64,000 nucleotides of DNA, from positions 1,495,518 to 1,559,517 of the forward strand of contig NZ_OY782498.1 of the NCBI RefSeq assembly GCF_963677845.1, given 5' to 3'. The notes beneath the pieces are model-generated. The model was not told where the DNA came from and searched no databases. It saw only the letters and a program-made list of their open reading frames with translations. A program made the position numbers and the translations under genes. Source of the stretch: an uncultured Pseudodesulfovibrio sp. (GTDB lineage: Bacteria; Desulfobacterota; Desulfovibrionia; Desulfovibrionales; Desulfovibrionaceae). This document shows positions 1 to 8,973 of the stretch, one piece after another (within the stretch, counting starts at the first letter, position 1; every line of letters begins with the position of its first letter).

Positions 1-38
1 AAAAGAAAGCCCCTCCCGGCAGGTACCGGAAGGGGTTT
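1..38 (-). terminator. Rho-independent terminator of the amino-acid transporter genes
   Basis: Stem 10-19/26-35 with one mismatch and a six-base loop. Read on the minus strand it is followed by CTTTCTTTT. It lies about 20 bases past the stop of the permease gene, so it ends that transcription unit. No further gene of the transporter can be in the same operon to the left. Confidence 0.8.
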
Positions 39-58
39 CATCGTCAATATATTGAATA

Positions 59-769
59 TTAACCCAGGTCTGGAATTTTCCCGGCATTCTCACGGGCACC
101 ACTTCCAGCTGACAGTTTCTTTTCAAGAGCATTAAAGAAGCGCGAGAAAGAAAACGTCAATGTCAAATAGATACAACCAGCACCCACAAGGAACGGAACA
201 TAGGTGTAATACCGAGCACCAAGTACTTTTGCAGAGTACATCAACTCAGCAACACCAATGGTAGATATAAGCGATGAATCCTTGAGCAAAACAATCAATT
301 CGTTGCCCAGAGGCGGAATCATACGCCGCAAAGCTTGAGGCAGGATAACATGAATCATAGCCTGCACATGGCGCAATCCGGTACTCCGGGCTGCTTCCAT
401 CTGTCCTGTATTAATGGACTGGATGCCTGCCCGGATAATCTCGGCGTTGTACGCGCCACTATTAATACCAAGGGCAATCATACCTGTGAGCAACGGGTCC
501 GGGGAAATCCCTTCGCCTGTTATCATCATATAAATTTGCGGAAAGCCCAGGTAAAAGAAAAAAATCTGCAACAACATAGGTGTGCCGCGAATAATCTGAA
601 TATAGGCATCCGCGATAACACGAATATAAAAACGGCGGCTGATGCGACACGTTCCGGCTAAAGTGCCAAGAATAAGTCCCATGGTAAGTGCACCAAGGGT
701 AACCTCAAGGGACGCAAGCGCACCATTGAGTAGCATGTCGTAATGTTTAAAAACCAGAGCGAAGTCCAC
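59..769 (-). CDS. Polar amino-acid ABC transporter permease (HisM/GlnP family)
   Basis: Inner-membrane permease of a type I importer for polar amino acids. The protein is hydrophobic with several membrane spans and carries the EAA-type loop (EAARSTGLRHVQAMIHVILPQA) in its second half, where the ATPase docks. The open frame extends to a TTG at 790, but GTG at 769 is preferred: CAGGAG lies six bases upstream of it, and the TTG would overlap the tail of the hairpin at 791-817. That start gives 236 residues, normal for the family. The binding-protein gene lies just upstream. No matching HisP/GlnQ-type ATPase is adjacent, and a terminator follows directly, so the ATPase must be encoded elsewhere. 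Confidence 0.92.
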   Translation of the reverse strand: MDFALVFKHYDMLLNGALASLEVTLGALTMGLILGTLAGTCRISRRFYIRVIADAYIQIIRGTPMLLQIFFFYLGFPQIYMMITGEGISPDPLLTGMIALGINSGAYNAEIIRAGIQSINTGQMEAARSTGLRHVQAMIHVILPQALRRMIPPLGNELIVLLKDSSLISTIGVAELMYSAKVLGARYYTYVPFLVGAGCIYLTLTFSFSRFFNALEKKLSAGSGARENAGKIPDLG

Positions 770-790
770 TATCGGCTCCTGAAAAGACAA

Positions 791-817
791 GCCGGGAGGA
801 AAGTTATCCCTCCCGGC
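791..817 (-). promoter_or_regulatory. Intercistronic hairpin between binding protein and permease
   Basis: Perfect nine-base arms (791-799 and 809-817, GCCGGGAGG/CCTCCCGGC) with a nine-base loop. On the minus strand it is followed by TTGTCTTTTC and then the permease Shine-Dalgarno. Such hairpins commonly protect the upstream binding-protein message or partly terminate, giving much more binding protein than permease. That role is inferred. The arm sequence resembles the terminator at 1-38. Confidence 0.7.
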
Positions 818-826
818 AAAGTTGTA

Positions 827-1588
827 TTAAAGATTCCACTTCTTGACGAGAGCGTCGTACGTACCGTCTTTCTTTACGGCTTCAAGAGCCTCATTCAGAG
901 CCTTGAGAAGCGGGTCATTACCCTTGCGGGAAATGATGGCGAACTCTTCGAAAGAAAGCGGCTCACCTGCACGCTTGAAAGTACCCTGCTTCATGTATTC
1001 ATCGGCAACGGACAGGTCGGCAATGACAGCATCAGCAGCCTTGTTACGCAGCATCATGAAAGCGATGTTGTAGCTCTCGGGCTTGACGACTTCAGCGCCT
1101 TCGACCTTGTCAGCCTGCTGTTCACCGGTGGTGCCCAACTGAACGGCAATTTTCTTGCCTTTGAGATCGGCAACCGAAGAAATGTTGGAATCAGGACGGG
1201 TCACGATCACCTGACCACTGGCAATGTACGGAGCGGAGAAGCTCACCTGCTTGGCACGATCAGGTGTGATGCTGAAACCGGACATGCCCATGTCAACCTG
1301 ACCGGACTGTACAGCGGTAACAATAGCAGCAAATTCCATGGTGACCCATTTGATCTTCAGGTCCATTTTTTTGGCCATGGCAGACAACAGATCGATATCA
1401 AAACCAACGCGTTCTCCATTGTCGCCAATGGCTTCAAACGGAGGATAATCGGGGCTGTTACCGACGGCAATTTCGCCAGCGGCCTTGACTTTATCCAGAG
1501 TGGTTCCGGCAAATGCGGAAACAGACAATACACCGAGCAACATGGCGATAGCCATAACGGCTACGACATTGAACCTATTGAACTTCAT
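827..1588 (-). CDS. Amino-acid ABC transporter periplasmic substrate-binding protein
   Basis: Family 3 solute-binding protein of 253 residues, captures a polar amino acid in the periplasm and delivers it to the permease encoded downstream. Residues 1-27 form a typical signal peptide ending AFA. The mature part begins with the family pattern GEIAVGNSPDYPPFEAI and contains GFDIDLLSAMA, GMSGFSITPDRA and KGKKIAVQLGTTGE, the usual landmarks of the two lobes. ATG at 1588 has CTAGGAGA upstream. The gene lies 72 bases after the nucleoside-transporter ATPase on the same strand, with no clear terminator between them, so read-through is possible. The exact ligand cannot be told from sequence. Confidence 0.93.
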   Translation of the reverse strand: MKFNRFNVVAVMAIAMLLGVLSVSAFAGTTLDKVKAAGEIAVGNSPDYPPFEAIGDNGERVGFDIDLLSAMAKKMDLKIKWVTMEFAAIVTAVQSGQVDMGMSGFSITPDRAKQVSFSAPYIASGQVIVTRPDSNISSVADLKGKKIAVQLGTTGEQQADKVEGAEVVKPESYNIAFMMLRNKAADAVIADLSVADEYMKQGTFKRAGEPLSFEEFAIISRKGNDPLLKALNEALEAVKKDGTYDALVKKWNL

Positions 1589-1660
1589 ACCTTTCTCCTA
1601 GAAAATTAAGAGTCATATCCAGACCATATGGCCTGAATGAAAATTAAGTACACCTGCCGC

Positions 1661-3196
1661 CTATTCCACTATGCCCGCCATAAGCGGACCTATCTTACGA
1701 GATGTTCCTTCATCTGCCGTATCAAGAATGTCAAGGATCCTGCCTCGGTAAATGACAGCAATTCGATCAGAAAGCTGTAAAGCTTCGTTCAAATCCCCGG
1801 TCACAAGCAGTACGCCAGCCATCTGTCTGGCTTCAAGTAAACGGTTCCAAACTTCTTCAGTAGCAGAGACGTCTAACCCTTGAGTTGGCTGCTCTGCGAC
1901 AATTAAACGGGGCTGCCGATACAATTCACGCGCAAGTACTGCCTTTTGCAGATTGCCGCCTGAAAGCTGCCATGCCAACGCATGAATTCGCCCAGGACGA
2001 ATATCAAACTTCTTAATCAGGTCAATCGTATCTTTGGCTGCTTTTTTCTTATCCAGCAACCATCCCTTGGCAAAACCTTTACGGGTGGTCAAAAGCAAAT
2101 TGTCCACAAGGTTTTGATTTGGCAGAGTTGCCAGACCAAGCCGGTCTTCCGGGATATAGCACATGGACCGATTCCAAGTGGATTCGGCAAAAAACTTGCG
2201 CCACGGTTGTCCCATTATAAAGACACTATCCAACGGCGGTTTGATTAAGCCCGTGACAGCCTCAACCAACGCTTTTTGCCCGTTACCGGCAACACCCACT
2301 ATAGCGACAATTTCACCTTTCTGAACATCCAGATCAACTTCAGACAATCCAAGCCCTGTGAGGTTCATCACCTCAAGGACTTTATCGCCCTTCTCCACTG
2401 GCTCTCGATCAACTTCCAACAAGACCTCTTTACCGACCATGCGAGAAGCAAGATCAGCTTTGGATTCGATGGTGTTGGGATCAAGTTCGCCCTCTATTTT
2501 ACCACGCCGCAAAATTGCAATTTCATCTGCCAAGGCGATGACTTCTTCCAACTTGTGACTAATAAAAATAATGGATTTACCCTGTTCGGTCATACGCCAC
2601 AGGGCTTTGAACAATCGTCCCGTCTCTTCTGGCGTCAAGACAGCGGTCGGTTCATCGAAAATGAGAATACGACTTTCGCGATAAAGCAGTTTCAAAATCT
2701 CGACTAACTGCCGCTCACCCATGGAAAGATCAGCAATACGAACATCTGGATCAATTTCCATATCGTATTTTTCTGCCAATTCCTTCACACGTTTTGACAT
2801 CTCCTTCCGTTTAATGAAGAAACTGCCTTCCTGTCCCAAAAGGACATTTTCAGCAACAGTCATGGAATCAACCAACATAAAATGTTGATATACCATACCG
2901 ATTCCGGCTGCGATGGCGTCTCTGGAAGAAGAAAAACGGACAGGTTTTCCGTCAATCTCAATGGTGCCTTCATCCGGTTTGTACCGACCAGCAAGCATGG
3001 ACATCATGGTGGATTTTCCAGCACCATTTTCACCAAGCAACGCTTTAATACGCCCCGGATAGACATCGAGAGTAATGGAATCATTGGCCACAACTTTACC
3101 AAACCGTTTAGTGAGTCCTTTCAGACGCACAACAGGTTTTACCCCTTTTTCAACAGGGCGGCTTGGTACCGGACGAATATATTTCAAAGCGGTCAC
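1661..3196 (-). CDS. Purine-nucleoside/BMP-type ABC transporter, duplicated ATP-binding protein
   Basis: Cytoplasmic ATPase of 511 residues made of two fused ABC domains, as in nucleoside importers (NupO/YufO) and sugar CUT2 systems. The first domain has Walker A GENGAGKST, signature LSMGERQ and Walker B ILIFDEPTAVLTPEE. The second has a degenerate Walker A (GVAGNGQKA), signature LSGGNLQKA and LIVAEQPTQGLD in place of the usual DEPT. Such asymmetry is typical of the family and suggests one active ATP site. GTG start at 3196 with GGAGG upstream, three bases after the stop of the preceding permease. It closes the four-gene unit BMP lipoprotein, permease, permease, ATPase. Confidence 0.93.
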   Translation of the reverse strand: MTALKYIRPVPSRPVEKGVKPVVRLKGLTKRFGKVVANDSITLDVYPGRIKALLGENGAGKSTMMSMLAGRYKPDEGTIEIDGKPVRFSSSRDAIAAGIGMVYQHFMLVDSMTVAENVLLGQEGSFFIKRKEMSKRVKELAEKYDMEIDPDVRIADLSMGERQLVEILKLLYRESRILIFDEPTAVLTPEETGRLFKALWRMTEQGKSIIFISHKLEEVIALADEIAILRRGKIEGELDPNTIESKADLASRMVGKEVLLEVDREPVEKGDKVLEVMNLTGLGLSEVDLDVQKGEIVAIVGVAGNGQKALVEAVTGLIKPPLDSVFIMGQPWRKFFAESTWNRSMCYIPEDRLGLATLPNQNLVDNLLLTTRKGFAKGWLLDKKKAAKDTIDLIKKFDIRPGRIHALAWQLSGGNLQKAVLARELYRQPRLIVAEQPTQGLDVSATEEVWNRLLEARQMAGVLLVTGDLNEALQLSDRIAVIYRGRILDILDTADEGTSRKIGPLMAGIVE

Positions 3197-3199
3197 GCC

Positions 3200-4117
3200 C
3201 TAACCCTCCGGCTCGATGTTGGTACCGAGGGCAGCGGGGCCATCAACACGACGACCGCGCCAAGCGGAAAGGATCAAGACGAAGATAGTCAACAGGTAAG
3301 GAAGCATGAGCAATAGAGAAGACGGTAAATTCGTACCAATGGCCTGTAAACGAAGCTGAAAAGCCATGACACCACCAAAAAGATAGGCGCCAACAACAGC
3401 CCTGCCCGGTCGCCAAAAGGCAAAAATAACCAGTGCTACGGCGATCCATCCACGCCCGCCAGACAAGCCGTTCGTCCATAGATGTGTATATGCCAACGAA
3501 AGATACGCTCCGCCAAGACCGATAAGAAAACCGCCGGCAATAACTGCGAAGTAACGAAGAGCCACAGGCTTCAGACCGACTGCAGCGGCAGCGGCCGGCA
3601 TTTCACCAGTCGCCGTAACATGCAACCCAAGGCTGGTCCGTTTGAAAAAGAACCAAAATAGAAACGGTACTATAAATGACACATACACCAGCATGTCGTG
3701 CTTGAAGAAAATCTCACCAACAAATGGGATTTGTGACAACACCGGAAAATCAAAAGGACTGAATCCCGGAGCAGGCAAACCTACATATGGCACACCAAGG
3801 TAATGTGTCAGCCCAGTGCCAAGAATAGTTAACGCCAAACCGGAAACAACCTGATTGCCCAGACAGGAAATACAGACAAAACCGTGCAATGAAGCGAAAA
3901 TCATTCCAGCGGTGCCACCAGCAAGAAAACCGAGCCACGGCGACCCAGTGGTCAAGCTAACCCAAAAAGCTGCCAAAGCAGCAACGGACATAATGCCTTC
4001 AACACCAAGGTTGAGCACACCGCCCTTCTCGGTCATCATTTCGCCCAAAGTCGCATAAAGAATTGGAGTGCCGGACTGCACTGTAGCAGCAAAAAGCGGT
4101 ATCAAAAATTCCCACAT
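3200..4117 (-). CDS. Nucleoside ABC transporter permease (NupQ/YufQ type)
   Basis: Hydrophobic protein of 305 residues of the BPD_transp_2 family, one of the two membrane subunits of a BMP-dependent importer. It opens with the N-terminal pattern TPILYATLGEMMTEKGGVLN, and LNLGVEGIM follows, both characteristic of this subunit. Multiple membrane segments are visible. The gene is separated by only four bases from the companion permease upstream and three from the ATPase downstream, so the three are surely cotranscribed and translationally coupled. With its partner it should form the transmembrane channel for purine nucleosides. Specificity is inferred from the binding protein and the neighbouring phosphoribosyltransferase. 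Confidence 0.92.
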   Translation of the reverse strand: MWEFLIPLFAATVQSGTPILYATLGEMMTEKGGVLNLGVEGIMSVAALAAFWVSLTTGSPWLGFLAGGTAGMIFASLHGFVCISCLGNQVVSGLALTILGTGLTHYLGVPYVGLPAPGFSPFDFPVLSQIPFVGEIFFKHDMLVYVSFIVPFLFWFFFKRTSLGLHVTATGEMPAAAAAVGLKPVALRYFAVIAGGFLIGLGGAYLSLAYTHLWTNGLSGGRGWIAVALVIFAFWRPGRAVVGAYLFGGVMAFQLRLQAIGTNLPSSLLLMLPYLLTIFVLILSAWRGRRVDGPAALGTNIEPEG

Positions 4118-4121
4118 ACGC

Positions 4122-5186
4122 CTAGTCCTGCCTTTGTTTGCGTTCTAAGGTGTATAAAAGGAAAAACTGTCCAGCTAAAACAGTCAGGAGGATCATGCCC
4201 TCCATAATCACACCGAATGCAGCCGGAATCTGCAATTCCAGTTGCAAATTTTCCACACCGACCCGCAATGCAGCCAGCAGGAATGAAGCAAACGCAATAT
4301 TCAAAGGTTCAAGACGAGCCAACCACGCCACGACAATGGCAGTGTAACCGTATCCGACGATAAGACTCGGCTGCAACCGATTCAGAACAGCTGAGGTTTC
4401 AATACATCCGGCAAACCCGGCAAATCCACCAGACAGACACATAACGAACATAACGAGCATGCCGTAACGAATCTTGGCATACTTGGCCACACGAGCACCT
4501 TCACCACTCGCCTGTAATTCAAATCCAAGACGGGTAAAGCGCATGAAAGCCCACAGCCCTATGCCTACAATCGCACAAAACAGTAGTCCCCAATGCACAC
4601 GGGTGGAACCTATATGTGGAATAATAGCATTCACAGAAAATTCAGGGGTCATGGGAAACCCAAAACTAGCAGGGTCTTTCCAAACACCAAAGACGAGATA
4701 ATCAAGAAGAAGTATTGCAATATAATTGAGCATCAACGTGGAAATAATTTCGTTAACACGCAATTTGAGCTTCAGAAATGCGGGAATGAATGCCCAGGCT
4801 CCGCCAAGAATGAAAGCCATGATAAACATGAGCGGAAGCAAAATAAAACCTGGCAAATCAGGAAACAGGAGAGCCATCCATGTGGCCCCAATAGCCCCGA
4901 GTGCAAACTGACCTTCCGCGCCGATATTCCATATCTGCATGCGAAAGGCCACGGCCACACCCAAAGAACAGAGGAAAAGCGGAATGGCTTTAAGCAGTGC
5001 GCCTTCCAGCGCCCAAAGGTTACCAAAACTTCCCTGCCACAGGACCATCATCCCGTGCAGTGCGTCCTTGCCCTGCCCTTCAATGAGTAGCGCACTCACA
5101 AAAAGGGAAAAGAGCAGGGCGCCCAGGAATACAACCAGGGCGCCCCACTTCCAGGGTTCATCTCTTTTTATTATTTTCAGAGGCAT
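4122..5186 (-). CDS. Nucleoside ABC transporter permease (NupP/YufP type)
   Basis: Second membrane subunit of the BMP-type importer, 354 residues, BPD_transp_2 family. Landmarks are WNIGAEGQFALGAIGAT and NEIISTLMLNYIAILLLDYL, which match the larger of the two permeases in this transporter class. About nine to ten hydrophobic segments are visible. It starts nine bases after the lipoprotein stop and is followed after four bases by the second permease. ATG start at 5186. Confidence 0.92.
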   Translation of the reverse strand: MPLKIIKRDEPWKWGALVVFLGALLFSLFVSALLIEGQGKDALHGMMVLWQGSFGNLWALEGALLKAIPLFLCSLGVAVAFRMQIWNIGAEGQFALGAIGATWMALLFPDLPGFILLPLMFIMAFILGGAWAFIPAFLKLKLRVNEIISTLMLNYIAILLLDYLVFGVWKDPASFGFPMTPEFSVNAIIPHIGSTRVHWGLLFCAIVGIGLWAFMRFTRLGFELQASGEGARVAKYAKIRYGMLVMFVMCLSGGFAGFAGCIETSAVLNRLQPSLIVGYGYTAIVVAWLARLEPLNIAFASFLLAALRVGVENLQLELQIPAAFGVIMEGMILLTVLAGQFFLLYTLERKQRQD

Positions 5187-5195
5187 GTGCCGTAC

Positions 5196-6341
5196 TTATT
5201 TTACAGTACCGACAACGCCTTCAACAAACCACATCATATCATGCAGTTGGGCGTCGGTGGCCTTTTCGCCATCGGCGATCTTGATTGCACCATTCTGATC
5301 CTTGATAGGACCAACAAAGCAGATGTCATTACCTTTAACGAGTTCGGCACGCTTGGCCATCACAGCACTCTTGACGTCTTCCGGGACCATCGGACCCATG
5401 GGAGCGATATCGACAACGCCGTCTTCCATGGACCACCAAAGAGACTCGTCACCCTTCCAGGAACCATCGCGAACCTGTTCAACAGTCTTGGTGTAGACCG
5501 GGCCCCAGTTCCAGATAGCGGAAGTCAGGTGAGCCTTGGGAGCGAAAGAAGACATATCGGAATTGTAACCAATAGAGTACACACCAGCTTCTTCAGCAGC
5601 TTCCTGCGGTGCAGGAGAATCTTGATGCTGAGCGATAACGTCACAACCAGCATCCAAAAGAGACTTGGCTGCGTCTTTTTCCAAAGCCGGATCATACCAG
5701 GTCTTGGTCCAAACAACGCGGACTTCGGCATTCGGATTCATCTGGCGAGCACCGACAGCAAAAGCATTAATTCCGCGAATAACTTCGGGAATCGGGAAAG
5801 CTGCCACATAACCGAGCTTGTCGGTCTTGGTCATGGCGCCGGCCACCATGCCCGTCAGGAAGCGGGCCTGATAAACACGGCCAAAATAGTTGGTGACATT
5901 GGCAGATTTTTTGAAACCGGAACAGTGCATGAACTTGGCGTCCGGAAATTCCTTACCAACCTTGATGGTCGGGTCCATATAACCAAAACTGGTGGTAAAA
6001 ATAATATCAAAGCCCTTACGAGCCATGTTGCGAATGACACGCTCGGAGTCTGCTCCCTCAGGCACGGACTCAACGAAAGAAGTGGTTACCCAATCAAGGG
6101 CATCCACGGCCTGACGGCCCTGATCGTGAGCGTAAGAGTAACCTGCGTCACCCACCGGGGAAACATAAACAAATCCGGCCTTGACGGTCTTGGGCTCTTC
6201 CTTGGCAGGAGCAGCAGCTTCTTCAACCTTTGCAGGCTCTTCCGCTTTTTTCTCCTGAGGGGCTTCGCCGCAGGCAACCAGGGACAGGAGTAGCGCCATG
6301 CACATGGCGGATACACCAAACAGTTTCAGCAATTTTTTCAT
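5196..6341 (-). CDS. BMP-family (PnrA-like) nucleoside-binding lipoprotein
   Basis: Substrate-binding lipoprotein of 381 residues, first gene of the importer operon. It has an N-terminal lipoprotein signal with lipobox LVAC at about residue 24, then a Glu/Lys/Ala-rich spacer, then the BMP fold (KAGFVYVSPVGDAGYSYAHDQGR, FDIIFTTSFGYMDPTI, GYVAAFPIPEVIRGINAF). Characterised relatives such as PnrA bind purine nucleosides. Here the adjacent upstream gene encodes a purine phosphoribosyltransferase, which supports a salvage role. The spacer is probably a flexible linker that lifts the domain from the membrane. Confidence 0.93.
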   Translation of the reverse strand: MKKLLKLFGVSAMCMALLLSLVACGEAPQEKKAEEPAKVEEAAAPAKEEPKTVKAGFVYVSPVGDAGYSYAHDQGRQAVDALDWVTTSFVESVPEGADSERVIRNMARKGFDIIFTTSFGYMDPTIKVGKEFPDAKFMHCSGFKKSANVTNYFGRVYQARFLTGMVAGAMTKTDKLGYVAAFPIPEVIRGINAFAVGARQMNPNAEVRVVWTKTWYDPALEKDAAKSLLDAGCDVIAQHQDSPAPQEAAEEAGVYSIGYNSDMSSFAPKAHLTSAIWNWGPVYTKTVEQVRDGSWKGDESLWWSMEDGVVDIAPMGPMVPEDVKSAVMAKRAELVKGNDICFVGPIKDQNGAIKIADGEKATDAQLHDMMWFVEGVVGTVK

Positions 6342-6457
6342 GTGGACCTCTCCGTTAGCGATTTAATATCTAGAAACTCTATCCCAGCGAGTCCGATCGA
6401 GCAAGGCTCAAGGGGTACTGCCGGGAGTAATCAGCGTGGATAGTAGTCTTTCTTCGT

Positions 6458-6946
6458 CTATTCGTCGTCAGAGACTTGAGCAATTGGTTCAACAAATTGA
6501 GAACCGGCATCCCATGGAAATAAAATCCAAGTGTCCTGACTCACTTCCGTAATATATGTTTCGACCAAAGGACGCCCTTCAGGCTTGGCATAAACCGTAG
6601 CAAAATGTGCTTTAGGAACCATGTCACGAGCCAGCTTTGCGGTTTTGCCGGTGTCAACGAGATCGTCAATCAGCAACCAGCCTTCTCCGTCACAGTCTAC
6701 CTGTTTGAGAACATTCGTATCACCCTGTTCTTTCCAGTTATAGGAAGAGAGACAGATAGTATCAATCAAATGAATATCCAATTCTCGAGCAATGATCGCA
6801 GCCGGAACCAAACCGCCACGCGTAATGGCGAGAATACCCTTCCATGGCCCCTTTTCCACAAGTCGCCAGGACAAAGCTCTGCAATCGCGATGCAGTTGTT
6901 CCCAAGAAACCGGGAACATCTTCTGATATCTGCTCTTGTCACCCAT
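6458..6946 (-). CDS. gpt: Xanthine/guanine phosphoribosyltransferase
   Basis: Cytoplasmic type I phosphoribosyltransferase that converts xanthine or guanine plus PRPP to the nucleotide. The PRPP-binding motif [13 protein letters not shown] and the upstream loop [20 protein letters not shown] are intact. The frame is open to 7003, but ATG at 6946 has AGGAG upstream and gives 162 residues, close to the 152 of E. coli Gpt. It lies between glucokinase and the nucleoside importer on the same strand, suggesting coordinated purine salvage. Xanthine versus hypoxanthine preference cannot be settled by eye. Confidence 0.88.
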   Translation of the reverse strand: MGDKSRYQKMFPVSWEQLHRDCRALSWRLVEKGPWKGILAITRGGLVPAAIIARELDIHLIDTICLSSYNWKEQGDTNVLKQVDCDGEGWLLIDDLVDTGKTAKLARDMVPKAHFATVYAKPEGRPLVETYITEVSQDTWILFPWDAGSQFVEPIAQVSDDE

Positions 6947-7040
6947 AGTGAAACATCTCCTGCATGTGCTGTTCAAAGGAATTGGCTTTCTTACCCGTAT
7001 CAAACCGCTTAATCAAGCAATTCTACGCCCTAATTACACC

Positions 7041-7988
7041 TTATCGCGTCAGCAGTTGCATTCCATGGAATCCCGCCCCGTATAATCCGCTCTCTTCATT
7101 GCAATTGAGTCGAATGGGAACAGAACGCAAAAGATCACCATAGATATGAGAATCATGAAATTCTTCCAAAAAATCCGGGATAGTAACAAACATATGATTC
7201 TTGGCGGCGATGCCACCAGCAATAAAAAAACCACCGTGAGACATAACTCCGATGGCCCAATCGCGACACGCTCTGGCATAAAACCGGGCATACCATTTGG
7301 TCGTCTTACTCTTCAAAGTAATGGACGCAGAGATTTCTTTTGGTGTCAAATCCTCGCCCGTCAAAAATCTATGCACCAATTGCAAACCAAGCCCGGTAAC
7401 AACGGAATCACCTTCGGGCCAACGACGACCGCTTTCCTGCCGATTGAATTCACCATATTCAAATTCTTCTTTTCCGTAAAAAGGGAAAGCCATATGCCCA
7501 CCTTCGAAAGGTAATGCACTCCAACCGCAATCGGTCGGAATAAGTGCGGAGTATCCAAGCCCCGTCCCTGCGCCGATGACAGCTATGGGGTCACCGTCAA
7601 CATCTTCCCCCTCCTGGATAACCATGGCATCGTCCACGGCAGAAGTTCGACAGGCATACGCTTGTGCGGCAAAGTCATTGATGACACTTACTTTTTTCGT
7701 CCCAAAATCGACATCACGGACATCTATTCCCCAGGACGCATTGGTCAAACGAGGACATTCCACACCACCAACAACCGCCCCGGCAGCCGCCACAACAACA
7801 CTCTCAAAAGCCCCCGGTCGTGCAGAAAAATCACTGCTCCAAAGTTGTTCCAAAAGTTGAGAGAACGTCTCTGCACCATGGGTTTCCAACCAAATGGAAT
7901 CCACCATGACGAGGTCGTCACCTGTGGTTTCAAAAAGTGCAAACCGACTGTTGGTGCCGCCAATATCAGCGGCCAGAATCTTCGCCAT
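7041..7988 (-). CDS. glk: Glucokinase
   Basis: ATP-dependent glucokinase of the bacterial Glk family (ASKHA fold), 315 residues, phosphorylates glucose in the cytoplasm. The N-terminal phosphate-binding loop ADIGGTNSRFALFE and the adenosine/phosphate segment VIGAGTGLGYSAL are clear, as is FEGGHMAF near the glucose site. ATG at 7988 is chosen because AGGAGG lies ten bases upstream. The open frame runs further to 8033. It is followed after about 95 bases by gpt on the same strand. Confidence 0.88.
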   Translation of the reverse strand: MAKILAADIGGTNSRFALFETTGDDLVMVDSIWLETHGAETFSQLLEQLWSSDFSARPGAFESVVVAAAGAVVGGVECPRLTNASWGIDVRDVDFGTKKVSVINDFAAQAYACRTSAVDDAMVIQEGEDVDGDPIAVIGAGTGLGYSALIPTDCGWSALPFEGGHMAFPFYGKEEFEYGEFNRQESGRRWPEGDSVVTGLGLQLVHRFLTGEDLTPKEISASITLKSKTTKWYARFYARACRDWAIGVMSHGGFFIAGGIAAKNHMFVTIPDFLEEFHDSHIYGDLLRSVPIRLNCNEESGLYGAGFHGMQLLTR

Positions 7989-8031
7989 CAGTAAAATGCC
8001 TCCTGTGAGCGGGACACTATCATAATCAGAC

Positions 8032-8064
8032 AAAAAGAAAAGGAGCCCGAAGGCTCCCTTTTCT
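8032..8064 (-). terminator. Rho-independent terminator after motA
   Basis: Inverted repeat AAAGGAGCC/GGCTCCCTTT around a CGAA loop. On the minus strand the stem is closed by a TTCG tetraloop and followed by TTTTCTTTTT. It lies about 20 bases past the MotA-like stop and separates the stator genes from glk. Confidence 0.85.
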
Positions 8065-8084
8065 GCTGTATCGATTGGATTTAG

Positions 8085-8957
8085 CTACGCCGCTTCCGTA
8101 GCTTTCTCTGTTGACTCTGTCATGGACGGCATATCCGCCAGCTCCACAGGTTGCTGTCTCTTTTGTACATACTTCCGAGTAATCTTACGCAGGGTTTCTG
8201 TCTTGCCTTCGCGTTCACTAGGACTCAGAAACGAAGCAAGCTTACGTTCTAATTTATACGAATTCTGTTCTTTGCTGATAGCGATAATACCTTCAAGGAC
8301 CAACTTCTGATTCAACAATTCAGCACGAGTGGAAAAATTAATATTTTCTGCAATGGGTGAAAACACAAGATTACTCAAAATCAACCCATAGAGTGTAGAA
8401 ATAAACGCCACAGGGATATTTTTGAGAATGACAGCCGTATCATTAATTCCCATAAGCAAGCCAATCAAACCAATAACACTACCTGCAACACCGAACGCCG
8501 GAGCCATTCGAGCAAGAGTTTGGAAAAAACGCTCACTTTGCTGACGGCGCAGGTTGAAAAATGACATTTCAGCATTCAGACATTCACGGATTTCATCTTC
8601 CTTGTAGTTGTCCACGAGCAGAATCAAGCCGTTCTTCATGAACGAGCTGATATCTTTGGCCTTTGAGCGCTCCAAAGATAAAATACCGTCCACTTTGCTC
8701 TTGACCGAAAGATCGAGCAATGTGTTGACAATAGATTCAGCCGAAACACTTTTGGTGGAATAGATATTCTTCGCTACATTGAAAGCATTTTTCACGTGCA
8801 GCACAGGGTAGCTGATCAACATTGCGGCTGTCAGTCCAGACATAACGACCAAAAATGCTGCCAGATTAAAATAAGCTCCTGCGGCTCCGGTCAGCATAAA
8901 GCTGCACACGAAAATGACAAGACTCAATCCCACTCCAATAAAATTCTTTCTACTCAT
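8085..8957 (-). CDS. MotA/TolQ/ExbB-family flagellar stator protein (MotA-like)
   Basis: Integral membrane stator subunit of 290 residues that forms an ion channel with the MotB-like partner encoded upstream. There are two N-terminal hydrophobic spans (about residues 5-50), a long cytoplasmic region, then ARMAPAFGVAGSVIGLIGLLMG and PVAFISTLYGLILSNLVFSPIAENI, which hold the conserved prolines and the last two spans. The charged C-terminal tail is longer than usual. ATG at 8957 has GGAG upstream and lies 16 bases past the motB stop. A longer start at 9002 would overlap motB. TolQ/ExbB is unlikely given its length and OmpA-domain partner. Confidence 0.88.
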   Translation of the reverse strand: MSRKNFIGVGLSLVIFVCSFMLTGAAGAYFNLAAFLVVMSGLTAAMLISYPVLHVKNAFNVAKNIYSTKSVSAESIVNTLLDLSVKSKVDGILSLERSKAKDISSFMKNGLILLVDNYKEDEIRECLNAEMSFFNLRRQQSERFFQTLARMAPAFGVAGSVIGLIGLLMGINDTAVILKNIPVAFISTLYGLILSNLVFSPIAENINFSTRAELLNQKLVLEGIIAISKEQNSYKLERKLASFLSPSEREGKTETLRKITRKYVQKRQQPVELADMPSMTESTEKATEAA

Positions 8958-8973
8958 GACACTCTCCAATCGA

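Noticed and set aside
743..1609. Plus-strand open frame of 288 codons
   Set aside because: Antisense to the amino-acid binding protein, whose signal peptide and motifs are clear.
1625..1632. CCATATGG palindrome between ATPase and binding-protein genes
   Set aside because: Too short to be meaningful, with no associated promoter or terminator.
5187..6293. Plus-strand open frame of 368 codons
   Set aside because: It is antisense to the clear BMP lipoprotein gene. It has no family motifs and the composition of a shadow frame.
6342..6457. Possible purine riboswitch before the nucleoside importer
   Set aside because: The conserved purine-aptamer core and loop pairs are not present in this stretch.
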